Of a stretch of 40,518 nucleotides of DNA, positions 31,779 through 40,477 are shown piece after piece. The notes under the pieces are model-generated. The model was given only the letters and a program-made list of their open reading frames with translations, had not been told where the DNA came from and made no database searches. Source of the stretch: an uncultured Oscillospiraceae bacterium. Its GTDB lineage: Bacteria > Bacillota > Clostridia > Oscillospirales > Ruminococcaceae. The stretch is from positions 1-40,518 of the forward strand of contig CAJUMS010000021.1 of assembly GCA_910587465.1 (NCBI GenBank), given 5' to 3'. How positions within the stretch are numbered: position 1 is the stretch's first letter; the number at the start of each line of letters is the position of its first letter. A program made the translations under genes and the position numbers.

Positions 31779-33102
31779 AAACGCCGCGGAACCGCTATAC
31801 GAGCAGCTTTATGAGGAAATCAAAAGTGATATACTCTCGGGAAAGATGAGCGAGGGCGAAAAGCTACCGTCCAAGCGCGCGCTGTCCGAGCAGCTTCAAA
31901 TCAGCGTTATCACGGTCGAGAACGCGTATTCTCAGCTTATAGCCGAGGGGTACGTCCGCGCCGCCGAAAGGAGCGGATATTTCGTGCAGTACAGCGGCGG
32001 AGCGGTAGCGCTGCCGAGCATTGCGATACCCGGCGAGACCGCGGAGGAGACCGACGACAGCGCACCCGCTCCGTCGGGACAGTTTCCGTTTTCGGTGTGG
32101 ACAAGGCTTATGCGGTCGGTCATACTCGAAAAAGGTACGGCGCTTCTGAGACCCGTGCCATGCGGCGGCGCGGAGGAGCTTCGCCGCGCGATATCGGGGT
32201 ATCTGTACCGCGCGCGGGGTTTTTATCAGCCGCCCGAGCGCATAATCACGGGCGCGGGTACGGAGTACCTGTACAACCTGCTGATACAGCTTCTCGGCAG
32301 GGATAAGCGCTACGGTATCGAGAACCCGGGGTACGAAAAGCTGCCGAAAATCTACGCGCTCAACGACGTTGCCTTTGAATACGTCTCACTCGACAAGTCG
32401 GGAATGATCGTTGATGAATTGTACAAAAAGCGCGTCGAGGCGGCGCATATTTCTCCCGCTCACCATTACCCGACGGGCATTGTTATGCCGATCTCGCGCC
32501 GCCGCGAGATTATGCGCTGGGCGGAGGAGGACGGGCGGCGGTTCATCATCGAGGACGATTACGACAGCGAGCTGCGCTGGAGCGGAAAGCCGCTCCCAAC
32601 CATGTTCGGCACGGATACGACTGGTCGCATTATTTACATGAACACATTTTCGCAGACTATCGCGCCCTCGGTACGCATAAGCTATATGTGCCTTTCCGAA
32701 GAGCTTTACGGTCTTTGGCGTGAAAAGCTGGGGTTTTACGCCTGTTCCGTGCCCGCGTTTGAGCAGTACACACTTGCGAGGTTCATTTCGGAGGGTTATT
32801 TTGAGCGTCACATAAACCGTTCCAAAAAGCGTTTCCGCCGTATCCGCGATCTTGTTTTGCAGCTCATTTCGCGCTATCCCGATATCGGGGTCTCCGAGGA
32901 GAACGCGGGACTGCACTTCACGATCTCGGCAGGGCAAAGCGCCGCGGAGATGACCGAGGTCTGCACGCAATGCGGAATACGGATAACGCCGCTCGCCTAT
33001 TACTACGCCGACAAGAACTGCGCCGGGGAGCTGTACGTCGTCAACTACGGCGGCGCAGATGACGACAGGCTTGCTGCGCTGCTCACGGAACCGTTAAAGT
33101 AA
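31762..33102 (+). CDS. MocR-type regulator (GntR HTH plus aminotransferase fold) lacking the PLP lysine
   Basis: 446 residues. An N-terminal GntR winged helix (1-75: PLYEQLYEEIKSDILSG, KLPSKRALSEQLQISVITVENAYSQLIAEGYV) is joined to a fold-type I aminotransferase domain (about 110-446), the MocR/GabR plan. The PLP-binding segment, usually NTFSKTLAPSxRISY, reads NTFSQTIAPSVRISY. Q298 stands where the Schiff-base lysine is expected, so a normal internal aldimine cannot form there. IEDDYDSELRW, with the PLP-ring aspartate, is kept. The frame stays open upstream to 31648 inside the radical SAM gene, but the ATG at 31762, after GGGGAG, gives the natural HTH start. The ligand and targets are unknown. 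Confidence 0.9.
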   Translation: MKALDKNAAEPLYEQLYEEIKSDILSGKMSEGEKLPSKRALSEQLQISVITVENAYSQLIAEGYVRAAERSGYFVQYSGGAVALPSIAIPGETAEETDDSAPAPSGQFPFSVWTRLMRSVILEKGTALLRPVPCGGAEELRRAISGYLYRARGFYQPPERIITGAGTEYLYNLLIQLLGRDKRYGIENPGYEKLPKIYALNDVAFEYVSLDKSGMIVDELYKKRVEAAHISPAHHYPTGIVMPISRRREIMRWAEEDGRRFIIEDDYDSELRWSGKPLPTMFGTDTTGRIIYMNTFSQTIAPSVRISYMCLSEELYGLWREKLGFYACSVPAFEQYTLARFISEGYFERHINRSKKRFRRIRDLVLQLISRYPDIGVSEENAGLHFTISAGQSAAEMTEVCTQCGIRITPLAYYYADKNCAGELYVVNYGGADDDRLAALLTEPLK

Positions 33103-33105
33103 TCG

Positions 33106-33138
33106 ATTGCCGAGAGTTCTCTCGGCAATAAAATTTTG
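33106..33138 (+). terminator. Terminator after the MocR-type gene
   Basis: ATTGCCGAGA (33106-33115), a GTTC tetraloop and TCTCGGCAAT (33120-33129) form a perfect 10-bp stem beginning just after the stop codon, followed by AAAATTTT. It closes the ABC-F to MocR operon. Confidence 0.8.
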
Positions 33139-33147
33139 TGTATGCAC

Positions 33148-33176
33148 TTGATTTTTGCAACAATATATGGTATAAT
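33148..33176 (+). promoter_or_regulatory. Promoter of the topoisomerase pair
   Basis: TTGATT at 33148-33153 and TATAAT at 33171-33176 are spaced by 17 bases, with TGG before the -10 box. The leader to the ATG at 33217 is about 35 bases. Confidence 0.85.
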
Positions 33177-33216
33177 TAAGCTGTATTGGTAAATTTGAAT
33201 GATAGGATGAAAAGAA

Positions 33217-35214
33217 ATGGCGAAAGAATCTAATTACAATGACCTAAAAGCGCTGAAGGGTCCCGACCAAGTCCGTCTGCGTCCCGCGGTAATCTTCGGG
33301 TCGGACAGTATCGAGGGCTGCCGTCACTCGGTTTTCGAGATAATCTCAAACTCCATAGACGAGGCTCGCGAGGGGTTTGGCAAGCGCATTAACATTACGC
33401 TCCACGCGGATAAGTCCATAACCGTGGAGGACTTCGGACGCGGCATTCCCATTGACTTCAACAAGACCGAGGACAAGTACAACTGGGAGCTTGCTTTCTG
33501 TACGCTGTATGCGGGCGGCAAGTACGACAACAACAGCGGCGAGAATTACTCGTTCGCGCTCGGACTGAACGGTCTGGGCTTGTGCGCGACGCAGTTCGCG
33601 TCCGAGTATATGGAGGTCGAGAGCTGCAACGGCACGTGGAAGTACTCGCTCCGCTTTGAAAAGGGCTTCAACGTCACGGATAACGAAAAAGGATTTGTGA
33701 AGTCGAAGTGCACAAGCACGGGAACGAAGATACATTGGAAGCCCGATCTTGAGGTGTTCACGGATATCGACGTGGGCGGCGAGTATCTGGACGATATGCT
33801 CCGCAGACAGGCGGTCGTAAACGGCGGTATCGAGTTTGTGCGCCGTATCGAGAACGAGGACGCCGGCGTCGGAGACGGCACGGCAGATGAGAAGATACTC
33901 TGTTACGAGGACGGTATCTTCGACTATCTGAAAGAGGTTGCCGGGGATAAGGCACTTACCACGCCGCAGTACTGGAGTACTCAGCGGCAAGGCAAGGACC
34001 GCGAGGACAAAGAGGAGTACAAGCTGAAAATGAACGTAGCGTTCACGTTCAGCAAGGAGATACACTTTGTCGAGCATTACCACAACTCTTCGTGGCTGGA
34101 GCACGGCGGCTCTCCCGATGACGCGATGAAGCGCGCGTTTCTTTCGCAGATTGATGCGTATCTGAAAAATAACAATAAGTACAACAAGGGCGAGAAAGCC
34201 ATTAAATGGGATGACGTCGCGGACTGCCTGATATTTATTTCGTCTAACTTTTCCACGCAGGCAAGCTACGCCAACCAGACGAAAAAGGCAGTCACGAACG
34301 CGTTTATCAAGGACGCTATGATCGACTGGCTTAAGCACCAATTGGAGGTGTATTTCCTCGAAAACCCCGACGAGGCGGTGAAGATAGCAGAGCGTGTTCT
34401 CGTCAACAAGCGCTCGCGCGAGAACGCGGAGAAGGTGCGCTCGTCCTCTATCGCCAGCCTCACCGCGAAGATCGATCTCACTAACCGTATTGACAAGTTC
34501 GTCGACTGCCGCAGCAAGGACGTTTCGCGCCGCGAGGTGTATATCGTGGAGGGCGATTCCGCGCTCGGATCGGTAAAGCTGGCGCGCGACGCGGAGTTTC
34601 AGGCTGTCATTCCCGTGCGCGGAAAGATACTCAACTGTCTGAAAGCAAGCTATGACAAGATTTTCAAGAGCGAGATAATCACCAACCTTATAAAGGTGCT
34701 CGGGTGCGGCGTTGAGGTCAAATCCAAGGCGAATAAGAACCTCAATTCGTTCAATCTTGACAACCTGCGCTGGAATAAGGTGGTAATTTGTACCGATGCC
34801 GATTATGACGGCTTTCAGATACGCACGCTTATTCTGACAATGATACAGGAGCTTTGCCCCACGCTGATAGAACGCGGCTACGTCTATATCGCGGAATCGC
34901 CGCTGTACGAGATAAACACCAAGGACAAGACCTACTTCGCGTACACCGAGCCCGAGAAAACGCGTATTCTCGAGATGATAGACGGGAAGAAGTACACGAT
35001 ACAGCGCTCGAAAGGTCTCGGCGAGAACGACCCCGATATGATGTCGCTCACAACTATGAACCCCGGCACGCGTCGCCTTATCAAGGTAACGCCGACCGAC
35101 GCGGAGAAAACGCGCATGATGTTCGATGTGCTGCTTGGCAACGACCTCGACGGGCGCAAGGAGTTTATTCGCGAAAACGGCAGCAAGTATTTAGAGGCGG
35201 CTGACTTTATGTAA
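33217..35214 (+). CDS. Divergent type IIA topoisomerase, ATPase/TOPRIM subunit (GyrB/ParE-like)
   Basis: 665 residues. The GHKL ATPase region has EIISNSIDEAREG (N box), VEDFGRGIPID and a lid segment ALGLNGLGLCATQFAS. The standard form is GLHGVGxSVVNALS, so the histidine is replaced by Asn. The transducer region is present, then the TOPRIM domain. The usual EGDSAGGSAKQGRD reads EGDSALGSVKLARD, and DADVDGAHIR reads DADYDGFQIR; the metal-binding acidic residues are kept. The C-terminus QRSKGLGENDPDMM is also altered from the common QRYKGLGEM. This looks like an extra enzyme beside the housekeeping gyrase, a type I have seen in Clostridia. It is transcribed from its own promoter with the A subunit 34 bases downstream. 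Confidence 0.9.
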   Translation: MAKESNYNDLKALKGPDQVRLRPAVIFGSDSIEGCRHSVFEIISNSIDEAREGFGKRINITLHADKSITVEDFGRGIPIDFNKTEDKYNWELAFCTLYAGGKYDNNSGENYSFALGLNGLGLCATQFASEYMEVESCNGTWKYSLRFEKGFNVTDNEKGFVKSKCTSTGTKIHWKPDLEVFTDIDVGGEYLDDMLRRQAVVNGGIEFVRRIENEDAGVGDGTADEKILCYEDGIFDYLKEVAGDKALTTPQYWSTQRQGKDREDKEEYKLKMNVAFTFSKEIHFVEHYHNSSWLEHGGSPDDAMKRAFLSQIDAYLKNNNKYNKGEKAIKWDDVADCLIFISSNFSTQASYANQTKKAVTNAFIKDAMIDWLKHQLEVYFLENPDEAVKIAERVLVNKRSRENAEKVRSSSIASLTAKIDLTNRIDKFVDCRSKDVSRREVYIVEGDSALGSVKLARDAEFQAVIPVRGKILNCLKASYDKIFKSEIITNLIKVLGCGVEVKSKANKNLNSFNLDNLRWNKVVICTDADYDGFQIRTLILTMIQELCPTLIERGYVYIAESPLYEINTKDKTYFAYTEPEKTRILEMIDGKKYTIQRSKGLGENDPDMMSLTTMNPGTRRLIKVTPTDAEKTRMMFDVLLGNDLDGRKEFIRENGSKYLEAADFM

Positions 35215-35248
35215 TATTTTGTTGAAAAGATACGGAGAGTAATAAAAG

Positions 35249-37471
35249 TTGAAAAAGAAAACACCCAAAAAGAACGAGCCGAAAACAAGCTCTGCATATA
35301 TAGAAGGCTCGGGAAAGGTCGTCGAGACCGATATCGTCACCACGCTCGAGGAGAACTATATGCCTTACGCGATGAGCGTTATCGTATCGAGAGCGCTTCC
35401 CGAGATAGACGGCTTCAAGCCCTCGCACAGGAAATTGTTATACACTATGTATAAAATGGGCTTGCTGAACGGCGGACGAACCAAGTCCGCGAATATCGTC
35501 GGGCAGACGATGAAGCTCAACCCGCACGGCGACGCGGCTATCTATGAGACTATGGTGCGTCTTGCGCGCGGCAACGAAGCGCTTCTGCACCCGTATGTCG
35601 ACAGCAAGGGCAACTTCGGCAAGGCGTATTCGCGCGATATGGCATATGCCGCCGCGCGTTACACCGAAGCCAAGCTCGATTCGATAAGCGCGGAGCTGTT
35701 CGCGGATATCGACAAGGACGCGGTGGATATGGCGCCGAATTACGACAACACCACCGTCGAGCCGACGCTGTTTCCGGTTCGGTTCCCGTCCGTGCTAGTC
35801 AACTCCAACTTCGGACTTGCCGTATCAATGGCGAGCAATATATGTTCGTTCAATCTGTCAGAGGTTTGTGAAACTGCGATATCGCTCATAAAAAATCCCG
35901 ACCACAACGCTCTGTCCACGCTCAAAGGTCCCGACTTCCCGGGCGGCGGGTATATCGTCTACGATGAGGCGGAGATGGAGAAAATTTACAGAACGGGCTT
36001 GGGAGCGGTCAAGGTCCGCGCGAAGTACAGCTTCGACAAGGATGCGCGGTGCATCGAGGTAACGCAGATACCGCCTACGACCACCGTCGAGGCGATAATC
36101 GACAAGGTAGTCGAGCTAGTTAAGGACGGCAAGATAAGGGAAATATCTGACGTTCGCGACGAAACGGATCTGAGTGGCTTGCGGCTTGCGTTCGACCTGA
36201 AAAAGGGCTATGACTCCGACACGGTAATGCAAAAGCTGTACAGGCTCACGCCGTTACAGGATAATTTCAATTGCAACTTCAATGTGCTTATAGCGGGAAC
36301 GCCGCGCGTAATGGGCGTTTACGAGATACTCAGCGAGTGGACGGAGTTCCGCCGACAGTGCGTTAAGCGCCGTATTTACTTCGATCTCAACAAGAAAAAG
36401 GAGAAGCTTCATTTGCTTCTCGGCTTGAAGAAGATACTGCTCGATATTGACTACGCAATACAGCTTATTCGAGAGACCGAGGAGGAGGCGGAGGTCGTTC
36501 CGAACCTTATGGTCGGGTTTGGCATTGACGAGCCGCAGGCGGAATACGTCGCGGAGATAAAGCTTCGCCACATCAACCGCGAGTATATCCTCAAGCGTAC
36601 CGAGGAAACGGAGCAGCTTACCTCGGATATCGCTGGAATGGAGGAGATATTAAACAGCCCGAAAAAGATCGACAAGGTGATAATCGGGGAGCTGAAAGAG
36701 GTCAGCGAGAAGTACTCACAGCCGCGCCGCACAATGTTCCTGTACGACGTTGCGGAGGATGTGGAGATCGAGGAGGAGCAGCCCGAGGGCTATCCCGTGA
36801 ATGTGTTTTTCACGCGCGAGGGCTACTTTAAGCAGATCACGCCGAAGTCGCTCAGAATGTCAAACGAGCAGAAGCTCAAGGAGCAGGACGAGATTATTTT
36901 CTCGGCGGAGGTGTCGAGCAATTCGGAGCTGCTGTTCTTTACCAATAAATTTCAATGTTACAAATCGCGCTGCGCGGATTTCCCCGAGATAAAGGCGAGC
37001 GTTATGGGCGATTTCGTTCCTGCAAAGCTCGGAATGGACGACGGGGAACTGCCAGTATTTATGGCGGTAACGGAGAAATTCACCGAAACGCTGGTGATTT
37101 TCTTTAAGAACGGCAAGTGTGCGAAGATACCGCTTTCGTCATATTCCACAAAGACCAAGCGCAAGAAGCTTCAAAACGCGTATTCGGAGCTGTCGGAGAT
37201 GGTCGGGATGTTCGTTATCGAGGGCGAGGAGGACTTTATTTTGAAGTCGACCGCGGGCAAGGTGATAATGTTCAATACCGCGCTCGTTCTCGCAAAATCT
37301 ACGCGCGACACGCAGGGAGTTCAGGTAATGCGCCTGACCAAGGCGGAGCTGGCTTCCGTGCAAATAGCGCAAAACGTCGACGTGGAGGATATCGAGCGTT
37401 TCAGAATTAAGACCGTACCGGCTGCCGGAATAATTTCCGGCGACGATATTGACCAGATAAAGCTGATCTGA
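35249..37471 (+). CDS. Divergent type IIA topoisomerase, DNA-cleaving subunit (GyrA/ParC-like)
   Basis: 740 residues. The N-terminal cleavage domain contains NYMPYAMSVIVSRALPEIDGFKPSHRKLLY and PHGDAAIYETMVRLA. The catalytic tyrosine is Y138 in MAYAAARYTEAKL, and FPSVLVN is present. A coiled-coil region follows (about 380-500). The C-terminal domain (about 505-740) has beta-pinwheel-like repeats but no clear GyrA box, so a relaxing or decatenating (topoisomerase IV-like) activity is more likely than supercoiling (inference). The positions equivalent to quinolone-contact residues S83 and D87 of E. coli GyrA are A96 and E100. The start is TTG at 35249, nine bases after GGAGAG; no ATG fits. Confidence 0.9.
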   Translation: MKKKTPKKNEPKTSSAYIEGSGKVVETDIVTTLEENYMPYAMSVIVSRALPEIDGFKPSHRKLLYTMYKMGLLNGGRTKSANIVGQTMKLNPHGDAAIYETMVRLARGNEALLHPYVDSKGNFGKAYSRDMAYAAARYTEAKLDSISAELFADIDKDAVDMAPNYDNTTVEPTLFPVRFPSVLVNSNFGLAVSMASNICSFNLSEVCETAISLIKNPDHNALSTLKGPDFPGGGYIVYDEAEMEKIYRTGLGAVKVRAKYSFDKDARCIEVTQIPPTTTVEAIIDKVVELVKDGKIREISDVRDETDLSGLRLAFDLKKGYDSDTVMQKLYRLTPLQDNFNCNFNVLIAGTPRVMGVYEILSEWTEFRRQCVKRRIYFDLNKKKEKLHLLLGLKKILLDIDYAIQLIRETEEEAEVVPNLMVGFGIDEPQAEYVAEIKLRHINREYILKRTEETEQLTSDIAGMEEILNSPKKIDKVIIGELKEVSEKYSQPRRTMFLYDVAEDVEIEEEQPEGYPVNVFFTREGYFKQITPKSLRMSNEQKLKEQDEIIFSAEVSSNSELLFFTNKFQCYKSRCADFPEIKASVMGDFVPAKLGMDDGELPVFMAVTEKFTETLVIFFKNGKCAKIPLSSYSTKTKRKKLQNAYSELSEMVGMFVIEGEEDFILKSTAGKVIMFNTALVLAKSTRDTQGVQVMRLTKAELASVQIAQNVDVEDIERFRIKTVPAAGIISGDDIDQIKLI

Positions 37472-37493
37472 CGAACGGCGCAGCAAACTTAAC

Positions 37494-37537
37494 GGCGGCG
37501 CATTAAAGCGCGTTACGGCAAGAGCAACTTGCCTTTT
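37494..37537 (+). repeat. Dispersed repeat copy C, with a hairpin and T run
   Basis: GGCGGCGCATTAAAGCGC (37494-37511) matches the first 18 bases of copy B with one difference. After an extra seven bases (GTTACGG) comes CAAGAGCAACT, as in copy B. Here the end folds as GGCAAG-AGCAA-CTTGCC followed by TTTT (37517-37537), which may act as a terminator for the topoisomerase operon. Confidence 0.6.
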
Positions 37538-37553
37538 AAATAAGGAGGAAATT

Positions 37554-39233
37554 ATGTTAACAGATATTGAAATTGCACAGCAGGCGAAAATGCTGAAAAT
37601 CGGTGAGATCGCGAAGAAGCTCGGCGTGACCGAGGAGGAGATCGAGCCTTACGGTCACTACAAGGCGAAGCTCTCGCAGCCGCTGTTTGACAGGACGGCG
37701 AACAATGCTGACGGCAAGCTGATACTTGTGACCGCGATAAACCCCACCCCCGCGGGCGAGGGAAAGACCACCACTTCGGTAGGTCTTTGCGAGGGCATGA
37801 ATAAGATAGGCAAAAAGGCGTGTCTGGCGCTGCGTGAGCCGTCGCTGGGTCCCGTATTCGGCGTCAAGGGCGGCGCAGCGGGCGGCGGATATTCGCAGGT
37901 CGTTCCCATGGAGGACATCAACCTGCACTTCACGGGCGATATGCACGCGATAACCGCGGCGAACAATCTGCTTGCGGCTATGCTGGACAACCATTTGCAG
38001 CAGGGGAATTCGCTGAATATCAACGTTAAGCGGATTTTGTTCAAGCGTTGTCTTGACATGAACGATAGAGCGCTCCGCAACTGTGTTATCGGTCTGGGCG
38101 GCAAAATGGACGGCGTTCCGCGTGAGGACAGCTTCCAGATAACCGTCGCGAGTGAAATTATGGCGATACTTTGCCTTGCGAGCGACCTTGACGACCTTAA
38201 GCGCCGTCTCGGGAATATCCTCGTTGCGTTTACGAACGACAACAAGCCCGTGTTCGCGCGCGACCTTAAGGCAGTGGGCGCTATGACGGCGCTGCTCAAG
38301 GACGCGGTAAATCCGAACCTCGTGCAGACGCTTGAAAACAACCCCGCGATAATCCACGGCGGACCGTTCGCGAATATAGCGCATGGCTGCAATTCTGTCC
38401 GCGCGACCAAGCTGGCTATGAAGCTGTCCGACTACACGATAACCGAGGCGGGTTTCGGAAGCGACCTCGGCGCGGAGAAGTTCTTCGACATCAAGTGCCG
38501 CTTTGCGGGGCTTAAGCCCGACTGCGTGGTGCTCGTCGCGACTATCCGCGCGCTGAAGTATAACGGCGGCGTGCCCAAGCCCGAGCTCACCAAGGAGAAC
38601 GTCGAGGCGTTGAAAAATGGCATTGTGAACCTTGGCGTGCATATCGAGAATATGCACAAATTCGGCGTTCCCGTGGTTGTTGCGATAAACCATTTCGGCA
38701 CGGATACCGACGCGGAGATCGCCGTTGTCCGCGAGTACTGCGAGAACAAGGGCGTTGAGGTCGCGTTCTCGGACGTGTTCGCGAAAGGCGGCGAGGGCGG
38801 CGTTGACCTCGCGGAAAAGGTTTGCGCGACGATCGACCGCTGCACGGGTTGTCAGACCGATTTCAAGCCGCTGTACGATGAGAAGCTGACGATCAAGGAA
38901 AAGCTCGCAATTATTGCCAAGGAAATATACCGCGCGGACGGCGTAGTTTACACCGCCAAAGCGGAAAAGGCTATCAAGGAGATAGAGGACCTTGGTCTTG
39001 ACAGAGTTCCCGTTTGCGTTGCGAAAACGCAGTACTCGCTATCCGACGACCCCGCAAAGCTCGGCAAGCCCGAGAATTTCACCATAACCGTAAGCGACGT
39101 TCGCGCAAGTGCGGGCGCGGGCTTTGTTGTAGCGTATACGGGTGACATTATGACCATGCCCGGGCTGCCCAAGGTTCCCGCGGCGGAGAATATCGACGTT
39201 GACGGCAGCGGCGTAATTACAGGATTGTTCTGA
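37554..39233 (+). CDS. fhs: Formate-tetrahydrofolate ligase
   Basis: Joins formate and tetrahydrofolate with ATP to give 10-formyl-tetrahydrofolate, feeding purine synthesis, initiator tRNA formylation and one-carbon metabolism. 559 residues, the normal length. It has the P-loop PAGEGKTT (66-73) in TAINPTPAGEGKTTTSVGL, LREPSLGPVFGVKGGAAGGGYSQVVPMEDINLHFTGD, and the C-terminal MTMPGLPKVPAAENID. The ATG follows AAGGAGG at good spacing, directly after repeat copy C. Its stop overlaps the tsaE start (TGATG), so it heads a three-gene operon. Presence of fhs fits an anaerobic Clostridia-type host but does not by itself show acetogenesis. Confidence 0.98.
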   Translation: MLTDIEIAQQAKMLKIGEIAKKLGVTEEEIEPYGHYKAKLSQPLFDRTANNADGKLILVTAINPTPAGEGKTTTSVGLCEGMNKIGKKACLALREPSLGPVFGVKGGAAGGGYSQVVPMEDINLHFTGDMHAITAANNLLAAMLDNHLQQGNSLNINVKRILFKRCLDMNDRALRNCVIGLGGKMDGVPREDSFQITVASEIMAILCLASDLDDLKRRLGNILVAFTNDNKPVFARDLKAVGAMTALLKDAVNPNLVQTLENNPAIIHGGPFANIAHGCNSVRATKLAMKLSDYTITEAGFGSDLGAEKFFDIKCRFAGLKPDCVVLVATIRALKYNGGVPKPELTKENVEALKNGIVNLGVHIENMHKFGVPVVVAINHFGTDTDAEIAVVREYCENKGVEVAFSDVFAKGGEGGVDLAEKVCATIDRCTGCQTDFKPLYDEKLTIKEKLAIIAKEIYRADGVVYTAKAEKAIKEIEDLGLDRVPVCVAKTQYSLSDDPAKLGKPENFTITVSDVRASAGAGFVVAYTGDIMTMPGLPKVPAAENIDVDGSGVITGLF

Positions 39234-39685
39234 TGGAGTTTATTACTAACAGCGAACAGGAAACACGCGCCGCCGCCTCGGAGACCGCAAAGCGCCTTAA
39301 GGTCGGTGACGTGATACTGTACGAAGGCGAAATGGGCGCGGGTAAGACCGCGTTCACAAAGGGCTTGGCGGAGTATTTCGGCACGGAAGAGGAGGTCACT
39401 AGCCCGACCTTCGCGCTCGTTCACGAGTATACGGGTCGCGTGCCGATCTTCCATTTCGATCTGTACCGAATTTCGGGCTGCGACGACCTGTACGCGGTCG
39501 GTTTCTTCGACTACCTCGACAGGGACGGGATCATTGCCGCCGAGTGGAGCGAGAATGTTCCCGGCTTGGAGGATGAACTGGAAAATGTCGTAAAGATACG
39601 TATCGAAAAGCTCTCCGAGAACGGGCGGAAAATTACCGTTACGGGTGAATGTTTTGGTGACGTTGGTGATAGTGCACAAATTTGA
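39233..39685 (+). CDS. tsaE: tRNA t6A synthesis ATPase TsaE
   Basis: ATPase that supports the TsaB-TsaD-TsaE complex making N6-threonylcarbamoyladenosine at tRNA position 37. 150 residues, normal. Walker A is GEMGAGKT (32-39); TSPTFALVHEYTG and the HFDLYR segment are conserved family features, and IAAEWSENVP closes the core. It starts within the fhs stop and is followed closely by tsaB. The frame runs a few codons past the likely tsaB upstream region, overlapping the ribosome binding area of tsaB. Location in the cytoplasm. Confidence 0.96.
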   Translation: MEFITNSEQETRAAASETAKRLKVGDVILYEGEMGAGKTAFTKGLAEYFGTEEEVTSPTFALVHEYTGRVPIFHFDLYRISGCDDLYAVGFFDYLDRDGIIAAEWSENVPGLEDELENVVKIRIEKLSENGRKITVTGECFGDVGDSAQI

Positions 39686-39699
39686 TCGGTGGTGATTTT

Positions 39700-40380
39700 A
39701 TGATACTGGGAATAGATTCGTCCGCGATAACGGCGGGCTGCGCACTGTATGAGAACGGGAAAATTATCGCCGAGCAGTTCCTGAACACGCGTCACACGCA
39801 CTCCGAAACGCTTCTCCCTATGGTGAGGTCAATGCTCGACGGCGCGAAAATAACGCTTTCCGAGGTGGACAGAATAGCCGTGACGACGGGTCCCGGCTCG
39901 TTTACGGGGCTTCGTATCGGCATTTCCTGCGTCAAGGGATTGTGCTTCAGCGCGGAAAAGCCGTGCGTTCCCGTATCGACCTTGGAGGCGATAGCGTACA
40001 ATTTTGTGCAAATTGACGGAATCATTTGCGCGTGTATGGACGCGCGGTGCAAGCAGGTATATAACGCGCTGTTCCGCTCGGAGAACGGCGTAATAACACG
40101 GCTTTGCGAGGACAGGGCAATCACGCTCGCGGAGCTTTCGGAGGAGCTGTCGGAGCTCGGTGAACGCGTAATTCTCGCGGGCGACGGCGCGGAATTGACG
40201 CACGGGTTCACCGAAAAGAAATACGAGTTAGCGCCGATAGCGCTGCGGTTTCAGCGCGGCAGCGGAGTGTGCCTTGCCGCCGGGGGAAAACCCGATATTG
40301 CCGCGGCAGCGCTTATGCCGAGTTATCTCAGATTGCCGCAGGCGGAGCGTGAACGGTTGGCGAGGGATAAGGCAGAGTAA
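39700..40380 (+). CDS. tsaB: tRNA t6A synthesis protein TsaB
   Basis: Partner of TsaD in the t6A complex; an ASKHA-fold protein without its own catalysis. 226 residues with the start used here. Motifs: MILGIDSSAITAGCAL at the N-terminus, the family hallmark VTTGPGSFTGLRIGISCVKGL, and CMDARCKQVYNALF. The frame also opens at a TTG at 39682, but the ATG at 39700 has GGTGG seven bases upstream and begins exactly at the conserved ILGIDSS strand. TsaD is usual next; it is not seen in the remaining bases. Confidence 0.95.
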   Translation: MILGIDSSAITAGCALYENGKIIAEQFLNTRHTHSETLLPMVRSMLDGAKITLSEVDRIAVTTGPGSFTGLRIGISCVKGLCFSAEKPCVPVSTLEAIAYNFVQIDGIICACMDARCKQVYNALFRSENGVITRLCEDRAITLAELSEELSELGERVILAGDGAELTHGFTEKKYELAPIALRFQRGSGVCLAAGGKPDIAAAALMPSYLRLPQAERERLARDKAE

Positions 40381-40435
40381 ATTGCTGTGTTTTATTAGTC
40401 AGAATATTGAAGAAACAGTAATGGAGGCAACATAT

Positions 40436-40477
40436 ATGAAAAATTATACACAAGTTTATGTAAAAGGGCGCCTCTAA
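40436..40477 (+). pseudogene. Possible gene start cut short after 13 codons
   Basis: An ATG at 40436 has a very good ribosome binding site (GGAGG, eight bases before it), but the frame (MKNYTQVYVKGRL) stops at 40475-40477. The stop falls in GGGCGCCTCTAAAAACCC, which could be the terminal inverted repeat of an insertion sequence that interrupts the gene. A short leader peptide is the alternative. The window ends before this can be decided. Confidence 0.35.
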
